From: Numida meleagris | Lineage: Eukaryota; Chordata; Aves; Galliformes; Numididae | Assembly: GCF_002078875.1 (NCBI RefSeq) | Contig: NC_034412.1 | Location: 11,450,286 to 11,514,285, forward strand | Direction of reading: 5' to 3' | Length of the DNA stretch: 64,000 bases | In this document: one piece after another, positions 59,859-64,000 of the stretch | Layout: each line of letters opens with the position of its first letter | Position numbering within the stretch: the first letter of the stretch is position 1 | Notes under the pieces: model-generated | Databases searched by the model: none | Seen by the model: the letters and a program-made list of their open reading frames with translations, nothing else | What the model was told of the DNA's origin: nothing | Translations under genes and position numbers: made by a program

Positions 59859-62800
59859 GACTTGGTTCACAGGCTTTGCCTGTGATTCAGGCTTCCTCGA
59901 GCTTTCACTTGTGTGATAGGAACAAACTTAACTGCAGCATACTGATCGTAAATGGAAAATACTTTCTTAGTTTCTGGTCTTTCAAAGAATTACTATGGGC
60001 TTAAAGAGTTGCAGAAAAGTCTCATTACATTGTACTATGCTGTCTTTTTTATAAATGTAAATACATACAGGAAAAAGCAATTCTGACCTTATATATTCAA
60101 TTCAGTGACAAACTGAGCTAACTACAACTACATTTGAATAAGATCTTAGAATTGTAAGAGGTATCCGTGTGAAAACATCAGTTCAATACTCTTATAGAGG
60201 TCAAAAAAAAACAAACAAGAACAAATACATCATTAGGAATTAAGAGGTAAAGGATAAAACAATTTTGTAAATGAATAAATCTGTTGTACACTTTGCCTTG
60301 GCCTACTATGGGAAATTCTACTTTCTAGTCTGGAAAACACTATTAAAGAATCGGAAAAGATAAGAATATGTGATAAAAGGTAGTTCAAGCTGAGTTAACA
60401 GCCTAAGATTTATCAGGCGGAAAAAAGAATGCCTTGGAAGTGATGTGACATATCTGCAAATATCGTTACTGGCGTGGAGAAGGTGAAAGAAGATTGATCG
60501 TTTCAAAACAGAAGATAAAAGACACAAAACAATAAGTTTTGAAACAAATATGAAGCCACTTCTTCAAATAAGGTCAGTGAACCCAGGAAATCATTGCTAA
60601 AGGATGCTGTGACTTGAAAAATCAGCAGATAGGTACCTGGAGAGAAGTCTGTCCATGCAATACAAAGATACCACATCCAGCTCCAAAACTGCACCAGATA
60701 CAGATTGGCAGAAGCTGGGAGTTTTTTAGTTAAGCATCACTATTTATGGCAGTACTTGCCTATGCATCTACACAGCTGTTGGCCACTGTCAATAATACCA
60801 AGCCTAGATCAGCCTTGGTATTATTCAGCACTGACATGCTTATGCTTTTACAATGAACTTCACAGGTGTTTTGGTTGTTCCTATAGAGTTGCAGCTCTTC
60901 ACATCTTCCATGTTTGAACTCACAACCTAACCAACAGTACGACAAAAATACTGCAAGAAATACTCCATTATTTTTGAGCCATTATTTGACTCAATTTGCT
61001 TTTAAAAAATTGCACCTTCAGTTGAGAGGGACCACAGAACAAGACCTTAGACTCAAACAGATAATGAAAATTCGTATGCATGACACACACAATAGAGAAT
61101 ACTAATCTAAGTGTATTGTAATTTTAAAAATCTTATTATTCCAGTGCTTCAGCTTTTTTCTAGTCAGGAAGCAAAACCTAGCCTCTACTTCCTAGACAAA
61201 ATAAGTCCATCCCATCAGTAAGTGTGGTTTAGAAACTGATTACAGTATTAGACTAAATGTAATATCTTTTGAGATCACACTGGTGATACAGGAACTTTCA
61301 TTGGACAAAGTGTCATTTGTTTTGCATATACTACTTACTGATTTTATGTTACAAAACATGGCCAGTGGAGCCCAACTTTCAGAAGGTTTTATCAGAGAAG
61401 AAACACTGAGATTACAAAGCACAAACTCAGCAGGATGCACTTCAGCAATCTTCTGGACATAGCATGGCACAGCATAAGAGGTTGTGTCAAGTCCAGACTC
61501 AGTAGCCTCTAGAGTGAGAGCACAGCAAGTACACATGCAGATATACCCTTCCATTTTTAAATGCTGCACGTTATCGTTCTCTACATTTTAGGAAACATAC
61601 ATTTATAAAGGGTGGTATTCATTCTACATTATTTAAACAGGGACATTTATGAATCTGCCAAATATTCCTTTGAGTTACTGTAGTAAGGAGTTTTTAAAAG
61701 ATCTATCATACAGGGAATGATTCAAAGTACAAAGTAAATGACTTACTGAGAATCCCATACCTCTCCTAAACCATACTATCTGAGCAGTTTCTGGGATAAG
61801 ACCCAGAAAATATCCACGAGCTTCTGTTTAATGCAAGCAGCAGTAATGTAGTAATTTCACTGAAAATACACTGCTTTTCATTACACCTTTCATGCAAAAA
61901 GCCTTTGTGCATGTGAATAATACCCTAAATATTGTAATCATGCTGCCTTCCATAGCAAATGGTCTTTCTAGGCTGAACCAAACTTATCACAGAGTCATCT
62001 AAACTGGACGCAGTAGTTATCAATCCTTATCTATTACACCCTCCTACCTGCTGATTTCTTCTCAGCCTTTCTAACCATTTCCCCCACAGCCTTATATCAG
62101 TGAGCAAGAAGTTGCATGGGAAATGCTTAGGCAGAAATCATCATCCAGAGGTGCAAAGGTGCACCTGCAGCTAAAGGGCATTAGTTGCAGTTTTTCAGAG
62201 CTCTTTTTAAACTTTAAGTATAAAACTACGGCATAACCACACTTAAGCACACTGATTACTACACTTCAGTTTGGACTGGTAGGAGGGTGAATAGAGGGGC
62301 GTGTCAAGCACTGAAAAATACTTATTTTCATATATGTCCACAAATGAACAAGTATATCTGCATGTACACACATTTTATCATGCAAAGGAAAGCACTGGAA
62401 GAACTTAGCTTCCATTTTCATGTTAAAATTAATGTTCTTACTAGTTCCAGAACTCAAAATTTTGACTCATCTCAGACAAAATGAAATTTAGGAAACCTTA
62501 GACAAAATCCAGTTGACAGTTTTGACTGTCACTTAAACCATTTTTTTCTTCATTACCACTACTCAAATCTTTCCTTTTCTAGCCTTTTCTAAATAGTCCA
62601 GCCCAAATCCATCAGATTCTCTCAATTACTAAGTGCAGATTTCCTGCATAGAATAAAAGGTACTACATGCCTTTAAAATGCTACCTCAGTAATTGCCACT
62701 GAAATGATATGTGCCAAATCAAACAGCCATTTTTGGGCACATCTCTGAAAAAACTGATTTCACCCTAATGGCAATAAATAGTCGCTACTTGGAACTTCAT

Positions 62801-64000
62801 TACCATTATTCCTTCACTATGGTCATATTTAATTAACAGGCCATGAGCAAGTGTACTCTCAAAAATGTCTGCAGAACTGATTTCTGCAAATATTTAATAG
62901 ACTCAGAAGAGGACACAGAGGAACCACTGCAGATACTCCTTCTTCATGGACCACATCTGTCAGTCTGTGAGAACACTAGGGACGTGCCAAGCGCATGGAA
63001 CGGCACTGCATACCTGACTCCAAGCTTCCAAATGGCTTGATCACTCCAAAAAGACAGGATTAAGAGCATCAATCAGGTTCAAACTGATAAAACAGCTAAT
63101 TGGGTGTAAATACTGGGTTTGGGGCGTTTGAAGATGAGCAACACCAAAACAATATGGATACGGGCGCATCAGCGGGACTCCAATCAATGGAAACCACATT
63201 GATGGGAGATTTAGTAATGGTAATAGCAATTTATTGTAATGCAAATGAGCAAGATAATCAAATGCACAGAAGTGTTAAGTTTATTTGCTTTCTTAAAACA
63301 TAAAGAGGAAATAATGTTTTAAGATGCCTATTGCTTTAGAACTGCACAAGAAAATCAGACACTAGTCTATGAAAGCCAGCAGTTTAGACTTGTAGGGTAG
63401 AATTTCTAATAAAATTTTTAAAATTATTGAACAGTTGTACATAGATTACATTACTGAATAGTCTTAGAATTGGTTTATTATTTGTCTAAGATCTACTGAA
63501 CCAGGCAGGTTCGAAAAGGATTGTGATAAAAATAATAGGGTTTGGTTTTCACCTTTAGTTTTCCATTTGAGATGGTCTGGATTAGAGATGGCTCTAGAAG
63601 TATCTTAAAAAGACCCAGTGTTTATCTTTAATGAGCAAGGCAGGCAACCTGAATGTATGCAACAAAAAGTTGCTTGCCAGACCAAAATATGAATGTTTAT
63701 CCCTCAATAAAACTGCCCAGCAGTGCTGTTATATCATTTGTTTCTAGTAACTATTTTGAAGAACTGCTATTTAAACAGATAATGAAACTTCCTTCCAAAA
63801 ATTGTCTTTCGAGATTTCTGAGAGCTTAATAATAGGGAAATATATGTTTCTTTCTGATTACCAGAAGCAAAAATAGGGAACAGCCTATCATCCAAGTCTT
63901 GATCTAGCTATAAAACAGTTATTGAGCTCATTTTATATATTTTCTTGTGTATCAGTTCAAACAGTTTTATTAGTAAACTGAGAAGATCCAAGATACTCCA
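59859..64000. other. Intergenic flank without a recognisable gene
   Basis: AT-rich sequence upstream of IRS1 with short scattered ORFs only. A T-run followed by C (about 59589-59612) lies just before it. No promoter, exon or repeat could be named with confidence. Confidence 0.5.

Noticed and set aside
57166..64000. Start of the RHBDD1 gene (human upstream neighbour)
   Set aside because: No rhomboid N-terminal coding sequence was found on either strand; it probably lies beyond the window.
1..64000. CRISPR arrays, tRNA or rRNA genes, endogenous retroviral genes
   Set aside because: No regularly spaced direct repeats, cloverleaf-like sequences or gag/pol/env-like frames were seen.

Overview
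The window is vertebrate nuclear DNA, almost certainly from a bird and probably a galliform. The evidence is one large insulin-receptor-substrate gene, several CR1 LINE fragments with the typical avian 3' ends, no mammalian Alu or L1 sequence, and a very GC-rich first exon broken by assembly gaps (N runs at 52027-52405 and 56234-56253). The only protein-coding gene I can support with confidence is IRS1, read on the minus strand. No bacterial or viral gene set, CRISPR array, tRNA or rRNA was seen.

Layout, following transcription from right to left. The CpG-rich promoter and 5' UTR lie at about 56400-55158. The 5' UTR holds several upstream ORFs, including a 59-codon one (55964-55785) that resembles a human IRS1 uORF as I remember it. 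The whole coding sequence is in exon 1 (55157-51543): PH domain, PTB domain, then a long disordered tail with YxxM and other SH2-docking tyrosines. Exon 1 ends 15 nt after the stop at a consensus GTGAGC donor (last exon base 51528). A 44.5-kb intron (51527-6980) follows. Exon 2 is entirely 3' UTR and starts at 6979 after a branch-point-like sequence, a strong pyrimidine tract and CAG. A poly(A) signal at 5940-5935 with a GU-rich element downstream ends the short 3' UTR form, and a second signal lies at 5801-5796.

The intron and flanks carry CR1 fragments at about 7.5, 20.8, 27.6, 28.4, 43.2, 43.8, 46.3, 58.3 and 59.7 kb. There is also a possible hAT-type MITE fossil at 23.6 kb, short tandem repeats, and candidate regulatory sites: a perfect POU MORE palindrome at 16774 and a TAAT-rich block at 40.64-41.14 kb. 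No convincing gene lies inside the intron. Upstream of IRS1 (56.4-64 kb) I see only a 68-codon minus-strand ORF of uncertain status and old CR1 pieces.

The strongest unexpected signal is a pair of inverted CR1-containing copies in the IRS1 intron, 35 kb apart (7501-8100 and 43190-43809). About 230 bp are identical between them, while the 3' halves of the same copies differ substantially. This suggests recent gene conversion. The second is the candidate conserved 5' UTR uORF.
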